A stretch of 50,101 nucleotides of DNA from Prochloraceae cyanobacterium PL24a_bin.78 (GTDB lineage Bacteria > Cyanobacteriota > Cyanobacteriia > Cyanobacteriales > JANQIW01): the NCBI GenBank assembly GCA_028281945.1, contig JANQIW010000019.1, forward strand, positions 1-50,101, read 5' to 3'. Position numbers and translations under genes: made by a program. The notes under the pieces were generated by a model. That model was not told where the DNA came from. It did no database searches and was given only the letters and a program-made list of their open reading frames with translations. Positions 10,466 to 19,942 of this stretch are shown in pieces; the stretch's first letter is position 1, and every line of letters begins with the position of its first letter.

Positions 10466-11389
10466 TCAATTATCAATGGTCAATTGTTTTGGATGATTAG
10501 CTTGCCATAATAACCAAGGAATCGCTAAACGAGCGGTAATACTATTAAACATCCAAATTAAAGGTACAAGCCATTGAAATTCTGCTTTAAAAGTGGTTGT
10601 CACAATCGATCGAATTCCCCAAAATAAATCTTTTGCTAAAACAAAAATTTCATATGCTAAAAACATTAACCATCCTCCTAAAGTTTGAGGTGCAAAATGT
10701 TTTAAATAGAAATAAATACGATATAAAATACCACCAAAAAATAGGTGCAATAAATTATAACTTACTCCAGTATAATAATGCTCTACAGAGGCTTTATTTT
10801 CATAGGCAGTTTCATAACCAGCTTTGCGAAAACGAAGGATTAAATCTACTTCTTCGTAAGCATTGGTAAAGAATAAATCGTAGCCTCCAATGGAATCAAA
10901 AATTGAGCGACGGAAAGCCATATTTGCACTACCAAAATAGTCAGCTTCCTCCGGATTAATAGCGGGTTTTAGAATACCATTACGACCAAATTTTCCCCTA
11001 CCTTTGTAACGTTGTTTTTCGGGAAAACCAATATTAATTACTTGCCCTCCTACTAGAGCAATTTTTTCATTAGATAAGAGCTTTTCTACAAGACAATTAA
11101 GCCAATCCGAAGCTGGCACACAATCATCATCACACATGGCAATAATTTCTCCCTGAGAGGCTTCTACTCCTCTTTGACGGCCTAAACTAATATTAGCTTC
11201 AGGACTAGAAATTTGCTTAACTGGATATTGAGAAATAACCTCTTCTGTGTTATCTGTAGAAGCATTATTAACCACTATTATTTCATAATTAGGATAGGTT
11301 AATTCTTGAAGAGATTTAAGAGTTCGAGCTAAAGATTCTGCTCGATTTTTAGTCATTATAACTATCGAACATAAAGGCAATTTTGACAT
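10466..11389 (-). CDS. Glycosyltransferase family 2
   Basis: 307 residues from ATG 11389. An upstream in-frame TTG at 11404 would overlap the previous stop by 13 bases; the ATG gives the usual family start SKLPLCSIVIMTKNRAESL, so I chose it. GT-A fold: nucleotide-binding strand CSIVIMTKNR, IIVVNNASTDNTEEV, the metal-binding DDD motif in IAMCDDDCVPASDWL (about 87-101), and the acceptor-loop region NAYEEVDLILRFRKAGYE (EED-like element). C-terminal 90 residues hold two hydrophobic segments, so membrane-attached. It adds one sugar in the polysaccharide pathway. Two bases downstream of the previous GT2 stop: tight operon. Confidence 0.9.
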   Translation of the reverse strand: MSKLPLCSIVIMTKNRAESLARTLKSLQELTYPNYEIIVVNNASTDNTEEVISQYPVKQISSPEANISLGRQRGVEASQGEIIAMCDDDCVPASDWLNCLVEKLLSNEKIALVGGQVINIGFPEKQRYKGRGKFGRNGILKPAINPEEADYFGSANMAFRRSIFDSIGGYDLFFTNAYEEVDLILRFRKAGYETAYENKASVEHYYTGVSYNLLHLFFGGILYRIYFYLKHFAPQTLGGWLMFLAYEIFVLAKDLFWGIRSIVTTTFKAEFQWLVPLIWMFNSITARLAIPWLLWQANHPKQLTIDN

Positions 11390-11391
11390 GG

Positions 11392-12318
11392 TTAAAATTT
11401 CCAAGAAAAATATAGATATTGAAGAATATTTTTTAATGCTAATGGATAGTTTTTATTGTGCCAATGTAATAAAGTATATCTTTTATAAACATTGGCATAA
11501 CCTTTATTATACCAACTTTTAGTATTAAGATCTTTTTTGTGTTTATCTAGGGTATTTTTACGTTCGTTGATAGCTTTAATTCCGGCTATACTTGTCTTTG
11601 CTTCATCCCAAATTCTAGCTAATGCTAGAGGTTTATCTACATTCATCATCAGGTTTTTTGGCAGATTTAAACTAATACGAAACCACAATTCCCAATCTAA
11701 CAAATAATGAAGAGATTCATCAATATTTCCTACCTTTTCTATTACTTGTTTGCGAAAGAAAACTGCTGGTTGGCCGGGCACATTTCCTCCTGTCCAAAAA
11801 TGCTCTAAAGTAAACTCAGGAGGCTTTTTTATTCCGGTTATTTTTCCTTGACGATCACCGAAATAACAATCTCCACAAATTAGTAAAATATCGGGGTTTT
11901 CTGCAAATTTTTGGGCTACATATTTTAAGGCATTTTCTGTATAGATATCGTCAGAATTTAACCAAGCTAAAATTTCTCCTGTGGCTCGATCAAAGCCTTT
12001 ATTAATAGCATGAGATTGCCCTTTATCTTTAACACTTTCCCAATAACTTATCCAAGGTTCATACTTTTTAATAATCTCTACTGTTTCATCATTACTACCT
12101 CCATCCATAATCAAATATTCTAGATTAGGATATCCTTGTAAAATAACAGAGCGAATAGTTTCTTCAATAAATTCTCCTTGATTAAAAGAAGGGGTAACAA
12201 CCGTTATTTTTGGATAAGATAAATCATTAGTTATGGAATCAAGTAAATCAATATTTTTACTATTCCAAGGCCAACCAACTTTCTCATCTTTAGGGAAAGG
12301 AAATGTCGAATAGTTCAT
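11392..12318 (-). CDS. Glycosyltransferase family 2
   Basis: 308 residues, GT-A fold. ITVVTPSFNQGEFIEETIRS (38-57 region) is the classic opening of this GT2 subgroup, followed by LEYLIMDGGSNDETVEII and ILAWLNSDDIYTENAL, where SDD is the donor/metal-binding DXD equivalent. Also PGQPAVFFRKQVIEKVG and LDWELWFRI, both typical of the acceptor site. Soluble, without membrane spans. First gene of the three-gene transferase operon 12318-9218. The ATG is preceded by about 340 bases of AT-rich DNA shared with the divergent gene at 12670. Sugar specificity unknown. Confidence 0.9.
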   Translation of the reverse strand: MNYSTFPFPKDEKVGWPWNSKNIDLLDSITNDLSYPKITVVTPSFNQGEFIEETIRSVILQGYPNLEYLIMDGGSNDETVEIIKKYEPWISYWESVKDKGQSHAINKGFDRATGEILAWLNSDDIYTENALKYVAQKFAENPDILLICGDCYFGDRQGKITGIKKPPEFTLEHFWTGGNVPGQPAVFFRKQVIEKVGNIDESLHYLLDWELWFRISLNLPKNLMMNVDKPLALARIWDEAKTSIAGIKAINERKNTLDKHKKDLNTKSWYNKGYANVYKRYTLLHWHNKNYPLALKNILQYLYFSWKF

Positions 12319-12669
12319 AATTTATTAATAAAATTTAACACGATACTTTAATTTGGCTTTAGTTCCTAAAATATGATATAATATGTTGATTATAACATTT
12401 ATTAGCTCAAATTAGAAAAGAAAAAACACAAATTGAGACTATAAAAATCCTAAAATCTTTAATAGATAATCAGGGTAATTTAGTAAGTGTAAATCACCAA
12501 AACTTAAATTGAGGTGTTGTTAATTGTGATAATAAAATGGAGAAAATACTTAATAGATATCCATTGTTTTTAATTAGTAAGAAAAACATAAATTATTAGC
12601 TATTATAATATTTAAGCAACCCCAAAAATTAATAAGATTTGGTAGTAAAAATATTTATTGTCTTTAAAA
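12319..12669. other. Non-coding divergent promoter region
   Basis: About 350 bases between divergent glycosyltransferase genes, very AT-rich, with stops in all frames. A TATAAT-like box lies in the segment around 12372-12384 (gatataatatg), but no convincing matched -35 element was found. I see no RNA gene or repeat. Confidence 0.4.
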
Positions 12670-13899
12670 ATGAAAATAGGAGTAATTTTAATAAATCAAA
12701 ATGCAGAAGTAGGTGGTGGATATCGATTTCAATGGGAAATATTAACTGGTCTATTTCGACATTATCATAAAACAAAGCATCAATTTACTGTCATAGGCTG
12801 GACTAAAAATCCTCCTTCATCCCTAACATTGCCTGAAAATATTGAATATGTATCTTTATATCAAAGCTTACTCAAGAAATTATTATCTGAAATAAGTAGA
12901 ATAACAAAAGCCATCTTGAGAAAACTACGCCATCCTTTTAGGGAATTTGTAATAGAAAAAAGGCATGAAAAATTTATCTTTAATACTTTAAAAGCAAATA
13001 ATATTGAAGTTGTTTGGAATATAACTCCCAATTGTTTAACATTAAACATCCCATATATTACAACCGTTTGGGATTTACAGCATAGATTACAACCATATTT
13101 TCCAGAAGTTAGTCAAGGTGGTGAATGGGAAAAAAGAGAAAAACATTATCAAACTATCCTCAAAAGAGCAACATATATTATAACCGGAACACAAACAGGA
13201 AAATCAGAAATAGAGAAATTTTACCAAGTTTCTCCTGAAAGAATAGCTATATTACCCTTTCCTACACCAGAATTTAACCAAAAAATAAACTCAATTAATC
13301 CAGAAGAAATCCAAAATAAATATAATTTACCCGAGAAATATTTATTTTATCCAGCCCAATTTTGGCCACATAAAAATCATATAGCCTTAATTCTTGCTCT
13401 AGAAAATCTAAGTCAATTATATGAAATTACATTACCAGTAGTTTTTGTTGGTTCTGATAAAGGAAATAAAGTATTTATAGAGGGCAAAATAGACGAATTA
13501 AAGATGAATAATCAGGTATATTTTCTAGGATTCGTACCAGAAAATGACTTAATATCTCTGTATCGTAATGCCTTTGCCTTAATCTTTCTCACCTTCTTCG
13601 GCCCAGACAACTTACCACCATTAGAAGCATTTGCTTTAGGTTGTCCTGTCATTGCCTCAAATGTAGCAGGAGCATCAGAACAACTAGGAGATGCTGCTTT
13701 ATTAGTGAATCCTACACAACCAGACAAAATAGCTTTAGCTATTAAATCCCTTGTAGAGGATGAAAATCTGCGTCAAACTTTAATCCAACGAGGGAAAATT
13801 AGAGCCTCTCAATGGACTACTCAAAACTATATTCAAGGAATCTTTACTCTTCTTGATGAATTTCAAACCATTCGACGTTGTTGGAATAGTAAGCTATGA
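12670..13899 (+). CDS. Glycosyltransferase family 4
   Basis: 409 residues counted from ATG 12670; a TTG four codons upstream (12658) is possible but weaker, and the ATG gives the standard family start MKIGVILINQNAEVGGGYRF. GT-B fold: N-terminal acceptor domain with ITTVWDLQHRLQPYFPEV (around 125-142), typical of mannosyltransferase-type GT4 enzymes; donor domain with YLFYPAQFWPHKNHIALILA (about 225-244), FLGFVPENDLISLYRNA, and the E-x7-E element FFGPDNLPPLEAFALGCPVI. Transcribed opposite to the neighbouring transferase operon. Probably adds mannose or a similar sugar, but that is inference from general likeness. Confidence 0.9.
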   Translation: MKIGVILINQNAEVGGGYRFQWEILTGLFRHYHKTKHQFTVIGWTKNPPSSLTLPENIEYVSLYQSLLKKLLSEISRITKAILRKLRHPFREFVIEKRHEKFIFNTLKANNIEVVWNITPNCLTLNIPYITTVWDLQHRLQPYFPEVSQGGEWEKREKHYQTILKRATYIITGTQTGKSEIEKFYQVSPERIAILPFPTPEFNQKINSINPEEIQNKYNLPEKYLFYPAQFWPHKNHIALILALENLSQLYEITLPVVFVGSDKGNKVFIEGKIDELKMNNQVYFLGFVPENDLISLYRNAFALIFLTFFGPDNLPPLEAFALGCPVIASNVAGASEQLGDAALLVNPTQPDKIALAIKSLVEDENLRQTLIQRGKIRASQWTTQNYIQGIFTLLDEFQTIRRCWNSKL

Positions 13900-14044
13900 A
13901 AACAAATTAGATAATTTAGAGTTACAATATAAAAAATAGGAGTTTTGTAGCTAATAAGATTAGCATTATAATCTTTAAAGAAAGCAATAACATCAATCAA
14001 GACATTGTTAATCTAAAAAGTGTCAGCCTAGAAAGTGAGGTTTC

Positions 14045-15916
14045 ATGTGGAGTAGAGGACATAAGCTAAAAAAAGGAAAGTATATTATTGGAAAAATCCT
14101 TGGCAAAGGGGGTTTTGGGATTACCTATCTTGCTTATATTAAGCAGTCTCATAAATTAGTCACTCTCAAAACTCTTAACTCTGACTGGCAAGACAAAAAG
14201 AATTTCGATGAATTACAAGAAAGATTTGTAAATGAAGCACTTTCTTTAGCTAAATGTCAGCACCCTAACATTGTCAAAGTCTACGAAGTATTTCAAGAGA
14301 AAGGACTTTGGTGCATGGTAATGGAATATATTGAAGGAAAAAATTTATACGATTATTTATCAGAAAAAGGAATTTTATCAGAAGAGGAAGCTTTAGGAAT
14401 TATTCTTCAAATTGCTAAGGCTTTAAATTATGTTCATAAACAAGGTTTGTTACATCGAGATGTAAAACCTAATAATATAATGTTGCGTAAAGATAATAAA
14501 ACCGCAGTTTTAATTGACTTTGGTTTAGCTCGTGAGTATAATCTTGGAGAAACTATTCAGATGACGTCTGCAATGACTCCCAATTATGCTCCTCTTGAGC
14601 AATGGGAAAAAAGAAGTGATTTTGGTCCTGCATTAGATGTATATGCTTTAGCTGCAACTCTTTACAAAATATTAACTAATGAATCTCCAATTCCAGCAGT
14701 TTATATAAAAAAAGGGGCACCATTTACTCCACCCAAAGCATATAATAAACAAATTAGCGATCAAGTTAATAATCTAATTATTATCGGAATGAAATTAGAG
14801 GCAGAAAATAGACCTCAATCAGTCAAACAATGGTTAGAATTATTTGGTGAATTTTCATCTAATCATCAAATTAATGGAGAAAAAGAGTCAGAAGTTTTAC
14901 AAAAAAAATCTGATTTATCCTTTGGTAGAAAAATAAGAAAAATACCTTTTCTTTCTAGACTTAAAACCGTTAGTTTTATTGGTATAAAGAAAAAATTGAA
15001 CGCTTTTTTGTCTAAAAAATATAATATAAAACAATCAAAAGTTATTAACAACTCTACTAATCTTAATTATAATCCTAGCAAAAATAATCTTAATTCTCAA
15101 AATAAATCAAAACCTCGAAAACCATATTTATCTACTAAGGAAAAATCTACTATAACGCCTTATAATAATACTAAGTCAAGAAAAAAATATTATCATTCAT
15201 TGCCTTCAATAGTGAATGAAGGCAGAAAAAAGACTGGATTACCTCCCATTATCAGAAATCATTTAGGATGGGAATTCTGGCGAGAATGGGTAAGAGGTAC
15301 TACTATTGCTGAAGTTATCGCTTTAATTCTAAGCTCATTCTTAGTAAATTTTTTGAGCAGAAATACAAATAACGATTTAATTAACTCCATAGCCAGTTTA
15401 ACTACAGCGGCCGCTTTAGTGGGTAGTATTTTAGGGACTTCTGTTGGAATAGCTCAGTCCTCCTTAATCTCTAGAGAGATTTCACTTGCAAGAATCTGGA
15501 TTCCTGCTAGTATTGTGGGAGGTGCCATGGGTGGTTTTTTAGGGGGATTTGCCAGCGAGGTTATCAAAAATGGAATGGATATTATTATTATTTTTCCTAT
15601 TGCTGGTGCTGTAATTGGTTTAGCACAGTGGTTTGTCATTAGAAAAGATGTGAAATATGCTTTCTGGTGGATTTTTGGTAGTGCCATTAGTTGGATTACC
15701 ATTGCTATTGGTTTTTTTCATTTGTACGATATTTTTTGGAACTCATTTTGGGATCGTCAGTTAACAGAATTAGAAAATATTTTTGCTTGGGCAAAAAGTC
15801 TAATGCCTCTTGTTTTTAGTTCTTTGATTTATATTCTTTTTAGTGGAGCAGTATTTGCTGGAATTACAGGAAGTATTATTATTTCTTTGTTACGAATTCC
15901 TGTTTCGAGATCTTAA
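14045..15916 (+). CDS. Membrane-anchored serine/threonine protein kinase
   Basis: 623 residues. Kinase domain 12-270: glycine loop GKGGFGITY (20-28), ATP-binding Lys42 in LVTLKTL, catalytic HRDVKPNN (137-144), DFG 158-160, and YAPLEQW as the activation-loop anchor, a variant common in cyanobacterial Hanks-type kinases. Residues 275-405 are a basic, Asn/Ser/Lys-rich linker. From about 415 there are around six hydrophobic segments rich in Gly and Ala (for example SIVGGAMGGFLGGFASEVI and FPIAGAVIGLAQWFVI), giving a C-terminal membrane domain of unknown function. The kinase domain is therefore cytoplasmic. Set among polysaccharide genes, it may regulate their enzymes, but no target is evident. 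Confidence 0.9.
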   Translation: MWSRGHKLKKGKYIIGKILGKGGFGITYLAYIKQSHKLVTLKTLNSDWQDKKNFDELQERFVNEALSLAKCQHPNIVKVYEVFQEKGLWCMVMEYIEGKNLYDYLSEKGILSEEEALGIILQIAKALNYVHKQGLLHRDVKPNNIMLRKDNKTAVLIDFGLAREYNLGETIQMTSAMTPNYAPLEQWEKRSDFGPALDVYALAATLYKILTNESPIPAVYIKKGAPFTPPKAYNKQISDQVNNLIIIGMKLEAENRPQSVKQWLELFGEFSSNHQINGEKESEVLQKKSDLSFGRKIRKIPFLSRLKTVSFIGIKKKLNAFLSKKYNIKQSKVINNSTNLNYNPSKNNLNSQNKSKPRKPYLSTKEKSTITPYNNTKSRKKYYHSLPSIVNEGRKKTGLPPIIRNHLGWEFWREWVRGTTIAEVIALILSSFLVNFLSRNTNNDLINSIASLTTAAALVGSILGTSVGIAQSSLISREISLARIWIPASIVGGAMGGFLGGFASEVIKNGMDIIIIFPIAGAVIGLAQWFVIRKDVKYAFWWIFGSAISWITIAIGFFHLYDIFWNSFWDRQLTELENIFAWAKSLMPLVFSSLIYILFSGAVFAGITGSIIISLLRIPVSRS

Positions 15917-15977
15917 ATTGTTTAAACAAGATACTAGCTTTCTGACATTAATATTATCTTTATTTACTATCTATTAT

Positions 15978-16715
15978 TTACCAAAAAATTAATAGTTGCC
16001 TTTGTTGCCAAAGCATCAATATTGCACTAAATAAAATAAAAGATACAACCAATTGTTTAAAGTTTTGTTCGCTGATTTTTTGTAAGGTAATATGACCTAA
16101 CCAATTCCCAATTAATGCTGCTAAACCTAATATAATTCCATATCCTAGGAATGGTAATTTTAAGATTCCAAAGTAAGTATAAGCTGTCAATTTTATTAAA
16201 TGAACTACTAATCTATTAATAGCTTGAGTTCCTAAAAGTTCTTCTTTTTCAAGACCATAATTAAGATACAAAGGTAAAAGAATTGGCACAGTCCCGCCGA
16301 TAATTCCTGACAAAAAAGCATATAAAAAACCAACAGGTAGAAAATACCAAACACGAACAGTAAAGGCTTTATTTCCTGGTTTAATAATATATTTAACTGT
16401 AGAAATTAATAGAAATAATGCTATCAAAATACCCAACCATTCCATCTTCATTGTAGTTAGGATAAAAGCCCCCAAACAACCACCAATTATTGCTCCTGGT
16501 AATTCCCATTTAATAACCTCCCAATTAATTTTTTTCCAATAAGCTATAGAACGTTCACTATTACCAAAAATTGCTCCAGTAGTAATCACTGGGGGTATAG
16601 CTAATGCCCCCAAAGATAAACCAATTATTGGCATTAAAATTAGGGAACTTCCTCCACCAGCTACAGTACTAAGAAACCAAGCTATTATACTTGCTAAAAT
16701 AAGTCCAAAAATCAT
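15978..16715 (-). CDS. TauE/SafE family membrane permease
   Basis: 245 residues, about eight hydrophobic segments across the whole length, matching the sulfite exporter TauE/SafE family (PF01925). Family signs are the repeated half motifs: STVAGGGSSLILMPIIGLSL near the N-terminus (about 16-35) and FLSGIIGGTVPILLPLYLNY (about 133-152). Members export sulfite, sulfoacetate or other organosulfur anions across the inner membrane. The gene is convergent with the kinase gene (61 bases apart). A sulfotransferase lies 3 kb away, so a sulfur link is conceivable, but substrate cannot be told from sequence. Confidence 0.85.
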   Translation of the reverse strand: MIFGLILASIIAWFLSTVAGGGSSLILMPIIGLSLGALAIPPVITTGAIFGNSERSIAYWKKINWEVIKWELPGAIIGGCLGAFILTTMKMEWLGILIALFLLISTVKYIIKPGNKAFTVRVWYFLPVGFLYAFLSGIIGGTVPILLPLYLNYGLEKEELLGTQAINRLVVHLIKLTAYTYFGILKLPFLGYGIILGLAALIGNWLGHITLQKISEQNFKQLVVSFILFSAILMLWQQRQLLIFW

Positions 16716-17088
16716 TTTAATACCTGTTATATTTTTATTATATGAATTTTTGTAAGTCGTTTAATTTGAAGATAAATATTCTAAAATATAAACATTTAAA
16801 TTTATCTATAGAAGCTAAAGTAAGCTTTTTTGGTCATGATAAAGATTATAAATAGAAAGTCATTTTTATCTTTATTTGCTTTAGATTTACTTGACAAAGA
16901 TTTACTATTAATTCCTATAGGAGTTAATAAAACTCTTTAGTATTTTCCTCTTACTCGTAATAAAACTAGAGGCTAATCACCATAACTTTGAAATCTGTAA
17001 AAACCAACCTCCTTTAGATAATATTGCTTAAATTAGAAATTAAATAAGAAAAAAAAATTAAGATTTAACAACTATTGGAACACTAAAA
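16716..17088. other. Intergenic region with inverted repeat
   Basis: About 370 bases with no supported gene. It holds a 10-base inverted repeat with a 4-base loop at 16906-16929 (TATTAATTCC-TATA-GGAGTTAATA, one G-T pair). No T tract follows on either strand, so it is more like an operator or RNA hairpin than a terminator. A TTGACA lies at 16891-16896. Confidence 0.35.
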
Positions 17089-17868
17089 TTATCCTCTTAA
17101 TATAAAATAAACTCCCCAAGTATTTAATCCTGGTTCTTTATTACTCATCCATTCTTTTGATTGTACAATTTTTAAGTCAAATTCTAAACATAATAATTCT
17201 ATTTCTGGTTTAAATAAATATCTCATTTTATGAGTTTCTTTAATCTCATCAACTTTTCCGGTTTGTTTTTCTTTAATAAAAATTTGATAGTTGACATCTA
17301 CCAAATTATCATTAGGATAAAGAGTTGGTTCTGCAATTCTAGTCAGATAAATTCTATTATCTTCTAGTCTTTTAATTCTAATTGTTGGAGTATCTGTTAA
17401 GACAGTAGGACCATACCAACAATCGAAAATACATATGCCACCAGATTTCAAATGTTTTTTAATACTATTAAAGGTAGATTTAAGCTCTATATTAGTTGTT
17501 TGATAACTAATTACATGAAATAAAGATATTATAGTATCAAATTTTTTCTCTAGATTTAAATTACGGATATCTCCTTGGGAGAAATTTACTCTAGATTCTA
17601 ATTCTTTAGGAAAATTTACACTAGCATTAGAGATACGCTCTTGTGCTTTTTCCAACATTTTACTACTAAAATCTACTCCATGTAAATGATATCCTCGTTT
17701 AGCCAATAGCAAAGCATGATTGCCTGTACCACATCCTAACTCTAAAATAGATTTGGTTTTAGGGGCATAAGTCTGAATTAACTGGTGCACAAAGTCAGCT
17801 TCACCTTGATAATCTTTATCGTGATACAGTAAATTGTAGTAATATGCGTAATTTTCAAAAACACTCAT
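17089..17868 (-). CDS. Class I SAM-dependent methyltransferase
   Basis: 259 residues. Motif I SILELGCGTGNHALLLAKRG (about 38-57) and motif II LHGVDFS, then GDIRNLNLEKKFDTIISLFH as motif IV and LKSGGICIFDCWYGPTV as motif VI. This is the Methyltransf_25/11 type of fold; acceptors in polysaccharide clusters are often sugar hydroxyls or amino groups. It begins YAYYYNLLYHDKDYQGEADF, common in methyltransferases next to DegT-type aminotransferases, and such a gene is the upstream neighbour on the same strand (119 bases). Together with the cupin it may finish a modified amino sugar; this is inference. Confidence 0.88.
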   Translation of the reverse strand: MSVFENYAYYYNLLYHDKDYQGEADFVHQLIQTYAPKTKSILELGCGTGNHALLLAKRGYHLHGVDFSSKMLEKAQERISNASVNFPKELESRVNFSQGDIRNLNLEKKFDTIISLFHVISYQTTNIELKSTFNSIKKHLKSGGICIFDCWYGPTVLTDTPTIRIKRLEDNRIYLTRIAEPTLYPNDNLVDVNYQIFIKEKQTGKVDEIKETHKMRYLFKPEIELLCLEFDLKIVQSKEWMSNKEPGLNTWGVYFILRG

Positions 17869-17987
17869 GGTTGGTTAATTCTTGTAAATAATGGTTTTCT
17901 AGGGAATAGATTTTTTGTATGATTATATACTTTAATTAAACAAAATCTTGCTAAATCTATTTGAATAAAAAAAAAATTCTTCTTAGT

Positions 17988-19109
17988 TCATCTTAAAACC
18001 TCCTTAATCATTAATACAACTTGATCTATTTGACTTTCAGTCAATGCTAAACCACTAGGAATATAGAACCCTCGACGAGCAATTCTTTCTGCAACAGGAT
18101 AAGATTCTCCTTCAAAAAGTACCATTTTGCGAAATACAGGCTGCTGGTGCATGGGGAAAAAGAAGGGGCGAGTGCCTATTCCTATTGATTGTTTTTTAAG
18201 ACGAGACATTATTTCCTTAGCATCAAATGGAATTTCTTCTTGTAATACTACACCATAGACCCAATAATGATTAATAGCATAATCTGTTTTTGGAACAGGC
18301 AATTGTAATCCAGAAATATTAGATAATAATTCATGATAACCCTGTCCCATTTTAACTTTACGAGCAATGAATTCATCCAATCGTTCTAACTGTGCTACTC
18401 CTACTGCGGCTTGTAAATTACTGAGGCGATAATTCCCACCTAATTCCTCATGGATAAATCTTTGTTGAGGTTGAAAACATAAATTGCGATATGACCGACA
18501 TTTTTCAGCTAAATTAGGATCATCGGTTAAAATCATTCCTCCTTCCCCTGTAGTTATATGCTTATTAGCATAAAAACTGAAAGTACTTATCTCACCAAAA
18601 CTACCACAAGGAATATTCTTATAAGTCTGTCCGTGCACTTCTGCTGCATCTTCAATAATTTTGAGTCCATATTTATCAGCTAAATTTAAAATTGGATTCA
18701 TATCAGTAGGTAACCCATAGATATGTACTACCATTATTCCCTTAGTTTTTGGGGTAATTTTTTCCTCAATTTGATGGATATTCATATTCCAAGTGAATTC
18801 ATCGCAATCCACTAATACAGGAGTTGCACCAGCATTAACGATAGCTGCTGCACAGGATATTATGGTAAAAGTAGGCAAAATCACTTCATCGCCTTTGCCT
18901 ATACCTAAAGCAGCAACGGCTATATCTAAAGCAGCTGTCCCATTACATACAGCAATGGCATATTTTCTTTTAACTCTAGCGGCAAATTCTGATTCCAAAC
19001 GCTTAACAAACTCACCTTCCGATGAAATCCAACCTGTTTCTATGCACTGATTTAGATATTTTTTTTCGTTTCCATTCAATAAAGGTTCATTAACTGGTAT
19101 AAAATTCAT
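17988..19109 (-). CDS. DegT/DnrJ/EryC1/StrS family sugar aminotransferase
   Basis: 373 residues, PLP-dependent fold type I. It would transfer an amino group, usually from glutamate, to a keto sugar bound to a nucleotide, making an amino sugar for the surface polysaccharide. Key residues visible: PLP-lysine Lys183 in SFYANKHITTGEGGM, phosphate-binding NGTAALD (56-62), the ring-stacking Asp154 in IEDAAEVHG, and NYRLSNLQAAVGVAQLERLD. Full family length. The first line NFIPVNEPLLNGNEKKYL is typical of the perosamine-synthase/GDP or UDP-linked subgroup, but regiochemistry is uncertain. It is 26 bases from the cupin gene upstream: same operon. Confidence 0.92.
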   Translation of the reverse strand: MNFIPVNEPLLNGNEKKYLNQCIETGWISSEGEFVKRLESEFAARVKRKYAIAVCNGTAALDIAVAALGIGKGDEVILPTFTIISCAAAIVNAGATPVLVDCDEFTWNMNIHQIEEKITPKTKGIMVVHIYGLPTDMNPILNLADKYGLKIIEDAAEVHGQTYKNIPCGSFGEISTFSFYANKHITTGEGGMILTDDPNLAEKCRSYRNLCFQPQQRFIHEELGGNYRLSNLQAAVGVAQLERLDEFIARKVKMGQGYHELLSNISGLQLPVPKTDYAINHYWVYGVVLQEEIPFDAKEIMSRLKKQSIGIGTRPFFFPMHQQPVFRKMVLFEGESYPVAERIARRGFYIPSGLALTESQIDQVVLMIKEVLR

Positions 19110-19135
19110 TCTATTTTTTCTTCTAATTTTACTTA

Positions 19136-19564
19136 TTAAACTACTTTTGCTTGGTCAGAGTTAATTCCTTCAAATCTAGTTTTATCTCGGTCGCCAACAT
19201 AAGGCCCTTGTTTTACTTCAATCATTTCTAATTCTTCTATTACTTCAAAACCATGTCCTCCAGTAATCAATAAAATTACATCTCCAGTTTCTAAAATTTT
19301 GCTTTCCAAATATTCCCTTTCTTCGTTATAAAAATCAACTCTTAACTTACCTTTTTTGATAAAAAGTACCTCTTGAGTATAGAAAACATCTCTATGAACT
19401 TCATTATGTACATGAGCAGGAATAACTTTACCTGGTTGATAGTGCATATAAGCCAACTGTTGAGAAAGTTCTCCCGGAGTAAAAAAGTGAATTCCATCTT
19501 TTTTAAATTTATCAGAAATAATTAGAGCTAAAAGTTTATTTTGATAAGTGATTTCTTCTATCAT
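19136..19564 (-). CDS. Cupin-fold protein, probable sugar-pathway enzyme
   Basis: 142 residues forming a single cupin barrel. Motif 1 is G45-x5-HxH (His51, His53) with Glu65 and Gly72; motif 2 is G94-x9-His104. These four side chains form the usual metal site, so a metal-dependent enzyme or binding protein is expected. It leads a likely operon with the aminotransferase (26 bases downstream) and the methyltransferase. In comparable clusters cupins of this size act as ketoisomerases, epimerases or oxygenases on nucleotide sugars, but this one lacks a signature I can assign. Soluble. Confidence 0.75.
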   Translation of the reverse strand: MIEEITYQNKLLALIISDKFKKDGIHFFTPGELSQQLAYMHYQPGKVIPAHVHNEVHRDVFYTQEVLFIKKGKLRVDFYNEEREYLESKILETGDVILLITGGHGFEVIEELEMIEVKQGPYVGDRDKTRFEGINSDQAKVV

Positions 19565-19942
19565 TTTATAATACCTTCTTTCAAAGATTAAACCAGATTT
19601 GGTTTTTCTGTCTATTTACCACTATATACCATCTGCTTATTGTAATGTTATTTTCTCTTGTTAATCTTAAAGAATTAATAATTTTATAGTATATAAAGTT
19701 AATCAACAATAAGTCAATAATTTTTATAAATTATATCTTTTATGTTATTTTTCATAATAACAAACAATAATAAATATTAATTTAAAAACGATCAAAATCT
19801 ATATTTAGTGATAAGATAAAGTACAATAATTATAACATCAAATATTAAAAATTATTCCTTAACAAAAACCTTTAAAATATAGTCCTAACTTAATTATAAT
19901 AGATCATAATTATTTATTTTTCAGATTTAAAAATTAGAAAAA
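19565..19942. other. Non-coding divergent region
   Basis: 378 bases between the cupin gene and the sulfotransferase gene. Extremely AT-rich with stops in every frame. Only a short imperfect inverted repeat near 19902-19919 (AATTAT and ATAATT arms around an eight-base loop) stands out. It presumably holds promoters for both flanking genes, which I could not place. Confidence 0.35.

Noticed and set aside
15918-15929. Palindrome TTGTTTAAACAA after the kinase gene
   Set aside because: Short, AT-rich and without a T tract, so neither terminator nor operator is supported.
16836-16940. 34-residue + strand ORF in the 16716-17088 gap
   Set aside because: No ribosome site, composition as expected for AT-rich DNA, and its end lies within the inverted repeat.
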